Below are positions 52,504 through 63,867 of a stretch of 64,000 bases of DNA, in pieces. Numbering within the stretch: position 1 is the first letter of the stretch; every line of letters starts with the position of its first letter. A program made the position numbers and the translations under genes. Source of the DNA: Corynebacterium jeddahense (lineage in GTDB: Bacteria > Actinomycetota > Actinomycetes > Mycobacteriales > Mycobacteriaceae). The stretch is from positions 496,001 through 560,000 of the forward strand of contig NZ_CP063194.1 of the NCBI RefSeq assembly GCF_028609865.1. The letters run 5' to 3'. Under the pieces are notes generated by a model, which saw only the letters and a program-made list of their open reading frames with translations, did no database searches and was not told where the DNA came from.

Positions 52504-54015
52504 ATGATCCAGCACGAGGTACGAACGCACAAGTCCGCCGAGGACTTTCCCATCGAAGAGCATCTGGCCTACAAGATCGCCAAGGTCGCCGCGGACCCGG
52601 TCGAGGTCCCGGAGGACACCCGCGAGATGATCATCAACCGCATCATTGACAATGCGTCGGTTGCGGTGGCCTCCTACAACCGCCGCCCCGTCGCCGTCGC
52701 CCGCGAGATGGCGAAGGCGCACCCCGCGAACAACAAGGGCGCGCTCGTCTTCGGCGAGGACGGCACCTACTCCGCGGAGTGGGTCGCCTTCGCCAACGGC
52801 ACCGCCGTGCGCGAGCTCGACTACCACGACACGTTCCTCGCCGCGGAGTACTCCCACCCCGGCGACAACATCCCGCCGATGATCGCGGTCGCCCAGCACA
52901 AGGGCCTCGACGGCAAGACCCTCATCCGCGGCATCGCCACCGGGTACGAGGTTCAGGTGAACCTGGTGAAGGGCATCTCCCTGCACGAGTTCAAGATCGA
53001 CCACGTCGCGCACCTCGGCCCGTCGGTCGCCGCCGGCCTGGGCACCATGCTCGGCCTCGACGTGGACACGATCTACCAGGCCGTGGGCCAGGCGCTGCAC
53101 ACGACGACTGCGACGCGCCAGTCCCGCAAGGGCCTCATCTCCTCCTGGAAGGCGTCCGCCCCAGCGTTCGCCGGCAAGATGGCCATTGAGGCGGTCGACC
53201 GCGCGATGCGCGGTGAGGGCGCGCCCGCCCCGATCTGGGAGGGCGAGGACGGCGTCATCGCCTGGATGCTCCACTCGCCGGAGCGCACCTACACCGTGCC
53301 GCTGCCGGCGGACGGCGAGGAAAAGCGCGCGATCCTGGAAACCTACACCAAGGAGCACTCCGCCGAGTACCAGGCGCAGGCCCCGATCGACCTGGCCCGC
53401 CGCATGAAGCAGACCATCGCGGACGCGGGCAAGACCACCGCCGACATCGAGTCCATCGTGCTGCACACCTCGCACCACACGCACTACGTCATCGGCACCG
53501 GCGCGAACGACCCGCAGAAGATGGACCCGAAGGCGTCGCGTGAGACGCTCGACCACTCCATCATGTACATGTTCGCCGTCGCGCTCGAGGACGGGGCGTG
53601 GCACCACGTCGACTCCTACGCGCCCGAGCGTGCGAACCGCCCGGAGACCGTCGAGCTGTGGCACAAGATCTCCACGGTGGAGGACCCGAAGTGGACGCGC
53701 CGCTACCACTCCACCGACCCGGACGAGAAGGCGTTCGGCGCCCGCGCGGTGATCACGTTCAAGGACGGCTCGGTCATCGAGGACGAGATGGCCGTCGCCG
53801 ACGCGCACCCGCTCGGGGCACGCCCGTTCGCCCGCGAGAACTACATCGCCAAGTTCCGCACGTTGGCCGAAGGGATCGTCGATACGCAGGAGCAAGAGCG
53901 CTTCCTCGCCGCTGTGCAGGACCTCGAAAACCTCACCGACCTCACCGAGCTGAACATCCGCGTCAACGACGCCACCCGCGCCGCCGCGCCCGAGATCCCC
54001 GGAGGCATCTTCTAA
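52504..54015 (+). CDS. prpD: 2-Methylcitrate dehydratase PrpD
   Basis: A 503-residue MmgE/PrpD-family enzyme dehydrating 2-methylcitrate in the propionate-degrading methylcitrate cycle. Family blocks are [57 protein letters not shown] and [21 protein letters not shown]. The ATG at 52504 follows AAGGAG and starts [16 protein letters not shown]; an upstream in-frame ATG at 52447 lies in the promoter. prpB overlaps its stop by one base. Confidence 0.93.
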   Translation: MIQHEVRTHKSAEDFPIEEHLAYKIAKVAADPVEVPEDTREMIINRIIDNASVAVASYNRRPVAVAREMAKAHPANNKGALVFGEDGTYSAEWVAFANGTAVRELDYHDTFLAAEYSHPGDNIPPMIAVAQHKGLDGKTLIRGIATGYEVQVNLVKGISLHEFKIDHVAHLGPSVAAGLGTMLGLDVDTIYQAVGQALHTTTATRQSRKGLISSWKASAPAFAGKMAIEAVDRAMRGEGAPAPIWEGEDGVIAWMLHSPERTYTVPLPADGEEKRAILETYTKEHSAEYQAQAPIDLARRMKQTIADAGKTTADIESIVLHTSHHTHYVIGTGANDPQKMDPKASRETLDHSIMYMFAVALEDGAWHHVDSYAPERANRPETVELWHKISTVEDPKWTRRYHSTDPDEKAFGARAVITFKDGSVIEDEMAVADAHPLGARPFARENYIAKFRTLAEGIVDTQEQERFLAAVQDLENLTDLTELNIRVNDATRAAAPEIPGGIF

Positions 54016-54935
54016 TGTTCGCACCCGAGCAAACCCCGAACGAGCGCCGCAAGGCGCTGCGCGCCTCGCTCACCAGCGACGCGATTACGACCCTGCCCGG
54101 CGCCTTCAACCCGCTCACCGCGCGCCTCATCGAGGACATCGGCGCCTTCTCCGGCGTCTACGTCTCCGGCGCGGTGGTGGCCAACGACCTCGGCCTGCCG
54201 GACATCGGCTTGACGACGCTGACCGAGGTGGCCCACCGCGGCGGCCAGATCGCCCGCGCCACGAACTTGCCGGTGCTCATCGACGCCGACACGGGCTTCG
54301 GCGAGCCGATGTCCGCCGCCCGCACCGTCGCCGAGTTCGAGGCCGCGGGACTTGCGGCCCTGCACCTCGAGGACCAGGTGAACCCGAAGCGCTGCGGGCA
54401 CCTCGACGGCAAGGAGGTCGTGCCCCGGGACCTCATGGTGCGCCGCATCACCGCCGCGGTGCGCGAGCGGCACGACGACGACTTCGTCATCTGCGCGCGC
54501 ACCGACGCCGCCGGCATCGAGGGCATCGACGAGGCCATCGAGCGCGCGAAGGCGTACGCGGATGCGGGCGCGGATCTCGTCTTCACCGAGGCGCTGTACT
54601 CGGAGGCCGACTTCGCGAAGTTCCGGGAGGCCGTCGATACGCCGCTGCTCGCGAACATGACCGAGTTCGGCAAAACCGAGCTGCTGAGCGCGAAGCAGCT
54701 GGAAGACCTCGGCTACAACGCCGTGATCTGGCCGGTGACCACGTTCCGCATCGCCATGGGGCAGACCGAGGCGATGCTGCGCGACATGGCCGAAACCGGC
54801 TCCCAGGTGCCGTGGCTGGACAAGATGCAGCACCGCTCCCGGCTCTACGAGCTGGTGAAGTACGACCAGTACAACCAGTTCGACCAGTCCGTTTTCACCT
54901 ACTCAAAAGACACCTACAGCTCGACCTTCGAATAA
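54015..54935 (+). CDS. prpB: 2-Methylisocitrate lyase PrpB
   Basis: A 306-residue isocitrate-lyase-superfamily enzyme splitting 2-methylisocitrate into pyruvate and succinate. Signature LEDQVNPKRCGHLDGKEVV contains the catalytic Cys (KRCGH), and DADTGFGEP and ICARTDAAGIEGIDEAIERA bind metal and substrate. Starts at the ATG overlapping the prpD stop codon. Second gene of the operon. Confidence 0.94.
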   Translation: MFAPEQTPNERRKALRASLTSDAITTLPGAFNPLTARLIEDIGAFSGVYVSGAVVANDLGLPDIGLTTLTEVAHRGGQIARATNLPVLIDADTGFGEPMSAARTVAEFEAAGLAALHLEDQVNPKRCGHLDGKEVVPRDLMVRRITAAVRERHDDDFVICARTDAAGIEGIDEAIERAKAYADAGADLVFTEALYSEADFAKFREAVDTPLLANMTEFGKTELLSAKQLEDLGYNAVIWPVTTFRIAMGQTEAMLRDMAETGSQVPWLDKMQHRSRLYELVKYDQYNQFDQSVFTYSKDTYSSTFE

Positions 54936-54948
54936 GGAGTGAAACACC

Positions 54949-56094
54949 ATGACTGAACAAGACATCCGCAAGGGCCTCAACGGCGTCGTCGCCGACTACA
55001 CGGCAGTGTCGAAGGTCAACCCGGAGACCAACTCTCTGCTCTACCGCGGCTACCCGGTCCAGGAGCTGGCCGAGCACTGCACGTTCGAGGAAGTCGCCTA
55101 CCTGCTCTGGAACGGCGAGCTGCCGAACGAGGAGCAGTTTGAAGAGTTCCGTGGCGGCTGCATGGCCAACCGCGACATCGATGAGAAGCTGATCCAAATC
55201 ATCAACTTCATGCCGATCGACTGCCACCCGATGGACGTGCTGCGCACGGCGGTGTCATACCTGGGCACGGAGGATCCGGAGAAGTTCACGCCGGATTCCG
55301 ACCACCTGCGTAGCATCGGCCGCAAGCTGCTGGCGAAGCTGCCGACCATCGTGGCCACCGACATCCGCCGCCGCCAGGGTAAGGAGTACATCGCACCTTC
55401 CAAGGAGAAGGGCTTTAGCGAGAACTTCCTGTGGATGGTCTTTGGCGACGACGAGAAGTCCCCGGCGAACATCCCGTCCGACATCGAGGCGTTTGAGAAG
55501 ACGATGATCCTCTACGCCGAGCACTCCTTCAACGCCTCCACCTTCACCGCGCGCACTATCGCGTCGACCATGTCCGACGGCTGGTCCGCCATCACCGGCG
55601 CCATCGGTGCGCTGAAGGGCCCGCTGCACGGCGGCGCGAACGAGTTCGTCATGCACCACATGGAGGAGATCGGCGACCCGGCGAAGGCCGAGGAGTGGTG
55701 CCTGAACAAGCTGAAGAACAAGGAGCTCGTCATGGGCTTCGGCCACCGCGTGTACAAGAAGGGCGACTCGCGCGTGCCCACCATGGAGGCCGCCTTTAAG
55801 AAGCTCGCCGCCGAGCACCCGGAGAAGGACGCCCAGAAGTGGGTGGAGATGTACGACATCATGGCCAAGACCATGTACGAGAACACCTCGATCAACATCC
55901 GCCCGAACCTGGACTTCCCGTCCGGCCCGGCGTACTACATCCTGGGCTTCGACATCGAGTTCTTCACCCCGCTGTTCGTCATGTCCCGCATCACCGGCTG
56001 GACCGCGCACATCATCGAGCAGTTCGAGAACAACTCGCTGATCCGCCCGCTGTCCGCCTACAACGGCCCGGAGGAGCGCCACATCGAGCGCTAG
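54949..56094 (+). CDS. prpC: 2-Methylcitrate synthase PrpC
   Basis: A 381-residue citrate-synthase-family enzyme condensing propionyl-CoA with oxaloacetate. Active-site blocks are GPLHGGANEFVMHHM (His), GFGHRVYKKGDSR (His) and NLDFPSGPAYYILGFDIEFFTPLFVMSRITGWTAHIIEQ (Asp). The short N-terminus without the citrate-synthase zinc-like extension and the position after prpDB argue for methylcitrate synthase. The start follows AAGGAG. Followed by a terminator. Confidence 0.94.
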   Translation: MTEQDIRKGLNGVVADYTAVSKVNPETNSLLYRGYPVQELAEHCTFEEVAYLLWNGELPNEEQFEEFRGGCMANRDIDEKLIQIINFMPIDCHPMDVLRTAVSYLGTEDPEKFTPDSDHLRSIGRKLLAKLPTIVATDIRRRQGKEYIAPSKEKGFSENFLWMVFGDDEKSPANIPSDIEAFEKTMILYAEHSFNASTFTARTIASTMSDGWSAITGAIGALKGPLHGGANEFVMHHMEEIGDPAKAEEWCLNKLKNKELVMGFGHRVYKKGDSRVPTMEAAFKKLAAEHPEKDAQKWVEMYDIMAKTMYENTSINIRPNLDFPSGPAYYILGFDIEFFTPLFVMSRITGWTAHIIEQFENNSLIRPLSAYNGPEERHIER

Positions 56095-56115
56095 CGGGCC
56101 AACGTTCCACCCCCG

Positions 56116-56152
56116 AAACGCGGGCAGTCGCTTATCGACGGCCCGCGTTTTC
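56116..56152 (+). terminator. Terminator of the prpDBC operon
   Basis: AAACGCGGGC (56116-56125) and GCCCGCGTTT (56141-56150) form a perfect 10 bp stem with a 15-base loop, ending in a short T-run. It lies 22 bases after the prpC stop and separates the operon from pyc. Confidence 0.75.
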
Positions 56153-56275
56153 GCGCCCCATGTTGGGGGAGGGGGTGACCGAATAACCGACCGAAATTCT
56201 TCCGAAAAAAGTGTGACCTGTACTAAACTACCCGATGTTGTATGACCCCCGTCTTTCCACGAGGAAAGGAACTTC

Positions 56276-59200
56276 ATGAATACGGACAACCTCCCGCTGC
56301 ACGACCTGCCGGCGTTCAACAAGATCCTGGTGGCCAACCGCGGTGAGATCGCCGTGCGCGCCTTCCGTGCCGCGTTCGAAACCGGCGCGAAGACCGTTGC
56401 GGTCTACCCCCGCGAAGACCGCAACTCGTTCCACCGCCCGTTCGCGGACGAGGCCGTCCAGATCGGCGTGCCGGGCCAGCCGGTGAAGGCGTACCTCGAC
56501 ATTGACGAGATCATCCGCGCCGCGAAGCAGACCGGCGCCGACGCCGTCTACCCCGGCTACGGCTTCCTCTCCGAGCGCGCGGACCTCGCCCGCGCCTGCC
56601 GCGACAACGGCATTAAGTTCATCGGCCCGTCCCCGGAGACCCTCGAGCTCACCGGCGACAAGTCCGCCGCCGTCCAGGCCGCGGAGCGCGCCGGGCTGCC
56701 GGTGCTTAAGGACTCCGAGCCGTCCACCGACCCGAAGCAGATCGCGGAGTACGCCAAGGACTTCGAGTTCCCCGTCTTTGTCAAGGCAGTCGCCGGCGGC
56801 GGCGGCCGCGGCATGCGCTTCATTGAGAAGCCGGAGGACGTCGAGAAGCTGGCTGCGGAAGCCTCGCGCGAGGCGGAGGCGGCGTTCGGCGACGCCCAGG
56901 TCTACCTCGAGCGCGCCGTGATCAAGCCGCAGCATATCGAGGTGCAGGTCATGGCCGACAGCCACGGCAACGTGGTGCACCTGTTCGAGCGCGACTGCTC
57001 CGTGCAGCGCCGCCACCAGAAGGTCGTCGAGATCGCCCCGGCGCAGCACATCACCGAGGAGCAGCGCCAGCGCATCTGCCAGGACGCGGTGAACTTCTGT
57101 AAGGAGATCAACTACGAGGGCGCCGGCACGGTCGAGTTCCTCGTCGACGAGGCCGGCAACCACGTGTTCATCGAAATGAACCCGCGCGTCCAGGTGGAGC
57201 ACACGGTGACCGAAGAGGTCACCGGCATCGACATCGTGAAGAACCAGATGTACATCGCCGCCGGCGCGAAGCTCGAGGACCTCCACCTCACCCAGGACCT
57301 CATCGAGGTCAACGGCGCGGCGCTGCAGTGCCGCATCACCACCGAGGACCCGGCGAACGGGTTCCGCCCGGACTCCGGCGTGGTCACGAGCTACCGCTCG
57401 CCGGGCGGCGCGGGCGTGCGTCTCGACGGCTCCGTGGCCGTGGGCACCACCATCACCCCGAACTTTGACTCCCTGCTGGTGAAGATGACCTGCCGCGGCC
57501 GCAACTTCCAGGTTGCCGTGGACCGCGCCCTGCGCGCCCTCAACGAGTTCACCATCAACGGCCTGTCCACCAACATCGGCTTCCTGCGCGCGCTGCTCAG
57601 CGAGCCGGAGTTCCGCCACGAGCGCATCAACACCGGCTTCATCGCGGACCACCCGCACCTGCTCGAAGCGCCCTCGGCCGCCGACGACGCCGGCAAGATC
57701 CTCAACTACCTCGCCTCCGTGACGGTGAACCAGCCGAACGGCCCGCGCCCGACGAACATCCGCCCGTCGAAGAAGCTGCCCCAGAACGAGTACGGCGACC
57801 TGCCGCGTGGCTCCCGCGACGACCTGCTCGAGCTCGGCCCGGTGAAGTGGGCGGAGAAGCTGCGCAACCAGACGGCCCTCGGCGTCACCGAGACGACGTT
57901 CCGCGACGCGCACCAGTCGCTGCTGGCCACCCGCGTGCGCACGAACACCCTCGTCGCCGCCGCGAAGCACGTCGGCCAACTCACCCCGCAGCTCACCTCG
58001 GTGGAGGCGTGGGGCGGCGCGACCTTTGACGTGGGCATGCGCTTCCTCCACGAGTCGCCCTGGATGCGTCTCGACGAGCTCCGCGAGGCCATGCCGAACG
58101 TAAACATCCAGATGCTGTTGCGCGGCCGCAACACCGTGGGCTACACGCCGTACCCGGACTCCGTGACCAAGGCGTTCGTGCAGGAGGCCGCGACGTCCGG
58201 CATTGATATCTTCCGCATCTTCGACGCGCTCAACGACGTGAGCCAGATGCGCCCGGCCATCGACGCCGTGCTGGAGACGAACACCACCGTCGCCGAGGTG
58301 GCCATGGCCTACTCCGGCAACCTGCTCGACCCGAACGAGGACATCTACACCCTCGACTACTACCTGCGCCTCGCCGAGGAGATCGTCGAGGCCGGCGCGC
58401 ACGTGCTGGCGATCAAGGACATGGCTGGCCTCATGCGCCCGGCGGCCGCGGCGAAGCTGGTGACGTCGCTACGCGAGCGCTTCGACCTGCCCATCCACGT
58501 GCACACCCACGACACCGCGGGCGGCCAGCTGGCCACCTATCTCGCGGCCGCGAACGCGGGCGCCGACGTCGTCGACGTCGCCTCCGCGCCGCTGGCGGGC
58601 ACGACCTCGCAGCCGTCCATGTCCGCGCTCGTCGCGGCGTTCGAGAACACCGAGCGCGACACCGGCATCGACCTGCAGGCCGTCTTCGACATGGAGCCGT
58701 ACTGGGAGGCCGTGCGCCAGGTCTACGCCCCATTCGAATCCGGCATCCCGGGCCCGACCGGCCGCGTCTACAAGCACGAGATCCCCGGCGGCCAGCTGTC
58801 CAACCTGCGCACGCAGGCGAAGGCGCTGGGCCTCGAGGACCGCTTCGAGCTCATCGAGGACACCTACGCGGGCGTGAACGAGATCCTCGGCCGCCCGACG
58901 AAGGTCACCCCGTCCTCGAAGGTGGTCGGCGACCTCGCGCTGCAGCTCGTCGGCCAGGGCGTGACCCCGCAGGAGTTCGCGGAGAACCCGCGTAAGTACG
59001 ACATTCCGGAGTCCGTCATCGGCTTCCTCCAGGGCGAGCTGGGCACGCCCCCCGGCGGCTGGCCGCTGCTGCGCGAGAAGGCGCTGGAGAACCGCGGCGA
59101 GGTGGACCACACCGTGCAGGTGCCGGAGGATCTCGCGCAGGACCTCCAGTCCGAGGACCACGAGACGCGCCGCGCCGCGCTGGACAAGCTCCTCTTCCCG

Positions 59201-59704
59201 AAGCAGTACGCGGAGTACCAGGAGCACCTGCGCACCTACGGCATCACCGACCAGCTCGGCGACAAGACGTTCTTCTACGGCCTGGAAGAGGGCGAGGAAA
59301 CGATGATCTGGTACGGCGAGATCGGGGATAACCGCCCGCCGCTCGTGGTCAGCCTCGACGCCGTCGGCGAGCCGGACGACAAGGGCATGCGCCAAGTCAT
59401 CCTCACCGTCAACGGCCAGGTCCGCCCGGTGGCGGTGCGCGACGAGTCCGTCGAGTCCTCCGTCGCCGAGGTGGAGAAGGCCGACGCCTCCAACCCGGAC
59501 CACGTCGCCGCCCCGTTCGCGGGCGCGGTCACCGTCACGGTGAAGGAGGGCGACGAGGTCAAGGCCGGCGACCCGGTGGCCACCATCGAGGCGATGAAGA
59601 TGGAGGCCGCGATCTCCGCGACGAAGGACGGCGTGATCCAGCGTGTCGCCTTCTCCAAGCCGACGAAGGTGGAGGGCGGCGACCTCGTCGTCGTGATCGG
59701 CTAG
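56276..59704 (+). CDS. pyc: Pyruvate carboxylase
   Basis: A 1142-residue biotin enzyme making oxaloacetate from pyruvate and bicarbonate. The N-terminal biotin carboxylase domain has [17 protein letters not shown], the ATP-grasp AVAGGGGRGMRF and EMNPRVQVEHTVTEEVTG. The central carboxyltransferase domain starts ETTFRDAHQSLLATRVR and has AIKDMAGLMRPAAA with the carbamylated-Lys site. The C-terminal biotinyl domain carries EAMKMEA with Lys1108. It replenishes oxaloacetate, which PrpC and citrate synthase consume. The ATG follows AAAGGAA; a -10-like TAAACT (56225-56230) lies about 45 bases upstream. Confidence 0.96.
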   Translation: MNTDNLPLHDLPAFNKILVANRGEIAVRAFRAAFETGAKTVAVYPREDRNSFHRPFADEAVQIGVPGQPVKAYLDIDEIIRAAKQTGADAVYPGYGFLSERADLARACRDNGIKFIGPSPETLELTGDKSAAVQAAERAGLPVLKDSEPSTDPKQIAEYAKDFEFPVFVKAVAGGGGRGMRFIEKPEDVEKLAAEASREAEAAFGDAQVYLERAVIKPQHIEVQVMADSHGNVVHLFERDCSVQRRHQKVVEIAPAQHITEEQRQRICQDAVNFCKEINYEGAGTVEFLVDEAGNHVFIEMNPRVQVEHTVTEEVTGIDIVKNQMYIAAGAKLEDLHLTQDLIEVNGAALQCRITTEDPANGFRPDSGVVTSYRSPGGAGVRLDGSVAVGTTITPNFDSLLVKMTCRGRNFQVAVDRALRALNEFTINGLSTNIGFLRALLSEPEFRHERINTGFIADHPHLLEAPSAADDAGKILNYLASVTVNQPNGPRPTNIRPSKKLPQNEYGDLPRGSRDDLLELGPVKWAEKLRNQTALGVTETTFRDAHQSLLATRVRTNTLVAAAKHVGQLTPQLTSVEAWGGATFDVGMRFLHESPWMRLDELREAMPNVNIQMLLRGRNTVGYTPYPDSVTKAFVQEAATSGIDIFRIFDALNDVSQMRPAIDAVLETNTTVAEVAMAYSGNLLDPNEDIYTLDYYLRLAEEIVEAGAHVLAIKDMAGLMRPAAAAKLVTSLRERFDLPIHVHTHDTAGGQLATYLAAANAGADVVDVASAPLAGTTSQPSMSALVAAFENTERDTGIDLQAVFDMEPYWEAVRQVYAPFESGIPGPTGRVYKHEIPGGQLSNLRTQAKALGLEDRFELIEDTYAGVNEILGRPTKVTPSSKVVGDLALQLVGQGVTPQEFAENPRKYDIPESVIGFLQGELGTPPGGWPLLREKALENRGEVDHTVQVPEDLAQDLQSEDHETRRAALDKLLFPKQYAEYQEHLRTYGITDQLGDKTFFYGLEEGEETMIWYGEIGDNRPPLVVSLDAVGEPDDKGMRQVILTVNGQVRPVAVRDESVESSVAEVEKADASNPDHVAAPFAGAVTVTVKEGDEVKAGDPVATIEAMKMEAAISATKDGVIQRVAFSKPTKVEGGDLVVVIG

Positions 59705-60208
59705 TTAGCCGGTGAAGTCCTCCACGTCGACGGCCATGACATTGTTCTGGCCGTCGACGTCTTTGAATCCGAACTTCTCGTAGCGGTGGCGGGCGCGCTC
59801 GTTGTCCGGGTCCACCCACAGCGCCACCTTCGGCGCGCCCTGGGACTTCGCCAGCTCAACCGCGGCCTCGAGCAGCCGCATCGCGAGCTGGTTGCCCGCG
59901 TAGCGGTTCTCCACCGCGATCGCGATCTCCGGCACGTCCGGGCCGACGTGCGCGTGGCCGTCGTCCGTGGAATCCCAGTAGCGCAGCCAGACGCCCCCGG
60001 CCGGCACGTCGAACTGGTCGAACGCGATGATGCCGCTTTCCTTCTCCGGGTCCCACTGGCCGACGTAGGTCTCCGCGCCCGCGCGCTCCTCGTGGCCGAC
60101 CTCCCCGTGCTCGTCGCCGAAGACGTCGGTGAGAAAATTCAACCGCCGCAGGTAGGTGCGGTCGGACTCGGTTGCTTCACGGAACTGGAACTCAGGTGTG
60201 TAATCCAT
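59705..60208 (-). CDS. GNAT-family N-acetyltransferase
   Basis: A 167-residue acetyltransferase. Late motif EIAIAVENRYAGNQLAMRLLEAAVELAKSQG is the acetyl-CoA binding region, and VALWVDPDNERARHRYEKFGFKDV is the GNAT C-terminal fold. The substrate is unknown. The ATG at 60208 lies seven bases after the minus-strand -10 TAACCT (60221-60216), consistent with a leaderless message. Convergent with pyc, with the stops adjacent. Confidence 0.87.
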   Translation of the reverse strand: MDYTPEFQFREATESDRTYLRRLNFLTDVFGDEHGEVGHEERAGAETYVGQWDPEKESGIIAFDQFDVPAGGVWLRYWDSTDDGHAHVGPDVPEIAIAVENRYAGNQLAMRLLEAAVELAKSQGAPKVALWVDPDNERARHRYEKFGFKDVDGQNNVMAVDVEDFTG

Positions 60209-60215
60209 GTCCCCC

Positions 60216-60225
60216 AGGTTAATCT
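60216..60225. promoter_or_regulatory. Shared symmetrical -10 element for GNAT and protease genes
   Basis: AGGTTAATCT contains TAATCT reading right (60220-60225) and TAACCT reading left (60221-60216), overlapping by the central TA. They end six and seven bases before the ATGs at 60232 and 60208. Same architecture as the trmL/folD element at 13129-13138. Confidence 0.6.
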
Positions 60226-60231
60226 TGATGC

Positions 60232-61105
60232 ATGCTTCGACGCTTGTGCCTGACGACGGCGGCCGCCCTCACACTCACCGCGGCCCCGGCAATAGCCGCC
60301 GAGACGCAGCCTGCAGCGCCCACCACGGCACCACAGGCGCCCACCGCGCCCACCGTGACGCAGGGCGACACCATCAAGGTGGGCGGCGCGAACACCTGCA
60401 CCATCGGGTTTAACGACCCGGGCCAGCACGTGAGCTACACCGCCGCGCACTGCGGCGCTTCGGGCGCGCGCGTCGAGTCGGACACCCCCGGCGGGGGCCG
60501 CGCCACCGGCGTGTTCTTCCCGTCGAAGGACTACCGCAAGCCGCTGAGCGGCAACGACTGGGGGGTCATCATCTGGGACGAGGCGGTCACCGTCGGGCCC
60601 AACAAGTACACCGGCAACACCGTCATCGACGGCGCCGACCTCGCCGCCGGCGACCAGCTTTGCATGTACGGCGTGACCAGCAAGCACCCGCTCTGCGGGA
60701 CGTACGTGAGCAACCTGGGCAACAACGTCTACTGGGACGGCCCGGGCGGCCGGCCCGGCGATTCGGGCGGCCCTGTCTGGGCGCCGGGGAAGGGCTTCGT
60801 GGCCATTTATACAGGCTCGAGCGAGGTGACCAACACCGTCACCGGCGACCGCGCCAAACTCAACCGCGGGTCGAAGCCGGCGGAGGGCCGCGAGGTGACA
60901 GAGAACGAGGAGCGCGACTTCATCGGCTCCAGGCTCCCAAAGCGCGTCACGGTGGTGCCGGTGACGATGACGCCGGCCTCCGATGCCTCGCACGCGCAGA
61001 GCAGCGAGGGTGGCAAGGTGGCGTTCTGGATCGCACTCGCCGTCGGGCTCGCGCTCGCCGCGCCGGCGATCCTGCGACAGCTGCCGCCGGAGCTCGTCGA
61101 GGCGC

Positions 61106-61122
<17 letters not shown>
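60232..61122 (+). CDS. Secreted, membrane-anchored trypsin-like serine protease
   Basis: A 296-residue exported S1-fold protease. A signal peptide ([22 protein letters not shown]) and a Pro/Ala/Thr linker are followed by the triad: His73 (TAAHC), Asp109 (GNDWGVI) and Ser178 (GDSGGP). Cys pairs flank the His and Ser sites. A C-terminal membrane helix ([19 protein letters not shown]) anchors it outside. Substrate unknown. TAATCT ends six bases before the ATG. The 3' end overlaps accBC by 17 bases. Confidence 0.85.
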
Positions 61123-62893
<1,771 letters not shown>

Positions 62894-63003
62894 GAAGCAA
62901 TCCCGTCCTTCATTCGGAAATAGGAACCGTCAAACCATCGGGTAAATGTCGCACCATGTTACAGGCCCGGCCGCCGCCTCCTCAACGACGCGGGGCGCGG
63001 CCG

Positions 63004-63867
63004 CTATTCGCCCTTTTCCACCGGCACGCGGACCATGTTGCCCCACTCGGCCCAGGAGCCGTCGTAGAGCGAAACGTCGGTGAAGCCGAGGACGTGCTTG
63101 AGCACGTACCACGTGTGCGACGAGCTCTCGCCGAGCTGGCAGTACACCACCGTCTCCGCGTCGCGGTCGAAGTCCTCGTAGATCGCGCGGATGTCCTCCA
63201 CCGGGCGGAAGCGCGCGTTGGGGAAGACGGAGCGACCCCACGGCACGTTCACCGCGCCCGGGATGTGGCCCTGGCGCAGCGAGGTGGCGCAGCTCGTCTC
63301 GGCGGCGTCGCTGTCGCCCTGGTAGAAGGGGGCCGGACGGGCGTCGATAAGCTGCTGCGGCTTGCGCTGGAGGAGCTCCGCGGCGAACGTGCGGAAGGGG
63401 CCGTCCTGGCGCTCCACGACGGGGTAGTCGGAGGGTGCGTACTCGGGCACGACGAACGAGGTGTCGCGCTCCTCGCCCATCCAGGCGTCGCGGCCGCCGT
63501 CGAGGAGGCGCACGTCGGGGTGGCCGAATAGCTCGAAGACCCAGGCGGTGTAGGCAGCCCACCAGTTGGAGCTGTCGCCGTAGATGACCACCGTGTCGTC
63601 GCGCTCGATGCCGCGCGAGCGCATGAGTTCGGCGAACGCTGCGCCGTCGATAAAGTCGCGCACGAGCGGGTCGTTGAGGTCCCGTGTCCAGTCGATGCGC
63701 ACGGCGCCGGGGATGTGGCCGATGTCGTAGAGGAACGCGTCCTCGTCGCTTTCCACAACCTTCAGCCCCGGCACGCCGAGGCGCGCCGACAACCACGCCG
63801 CGGAGACGAACTTCTCCGGGTGCGCGTAGTCCTTGAACTGGGGGTTGTCGTCGAGCTCGATGCCCAC
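63004..63867 (-). CDS. sseA: Thiosulfate/3-mercaptopyruvate sulfurtransferase (rhodanese)
   Basis: A 287-residue tandem rhodanese. The inactive N-terminal domain has LYDIGHIPGAVRIDW and GDSSNWWAAYTAWVF. The C-terminal domain carries the active-site Cys in VVYCQLGESSSHTWYVL and the entry motif RQGHIPGAVNVPWG. The active loop CQLGES is closer to thiosulfate sulfurtransferases of actinobacteria than to the CGSGVT type. The GTG at 63867 follows AAAGGTGG. sseA next to accBC is the usual corynebacterial arrangement. Confidence 0.92.
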   Translation of the reverse strand: MGIELDDNPQFKDYAHPEKFVSAAWLSARLGVPGLKVVESDEDAFLYDIGHIPGAVRIDWTRDLNDPLVRDFIDGAAFAELMRSRGIERDDTVVIYGDSSNWWAAYTAWVFELFGHPDVRLLDGGRDAWMGEERDTSFVVPEYAPSDYPVVERQDGPFRTFAAELLQRKPQQLIDARPAPFYQGDSDAAETSCATSLRQGHIPGAVNVPWGRSVFPNARFRPVEDIRAIYEDFDRDAETVVYCQLGESSSHTWYVLKHVLGFTDVSLYDGSWAEWGNMVRVPVEKGE

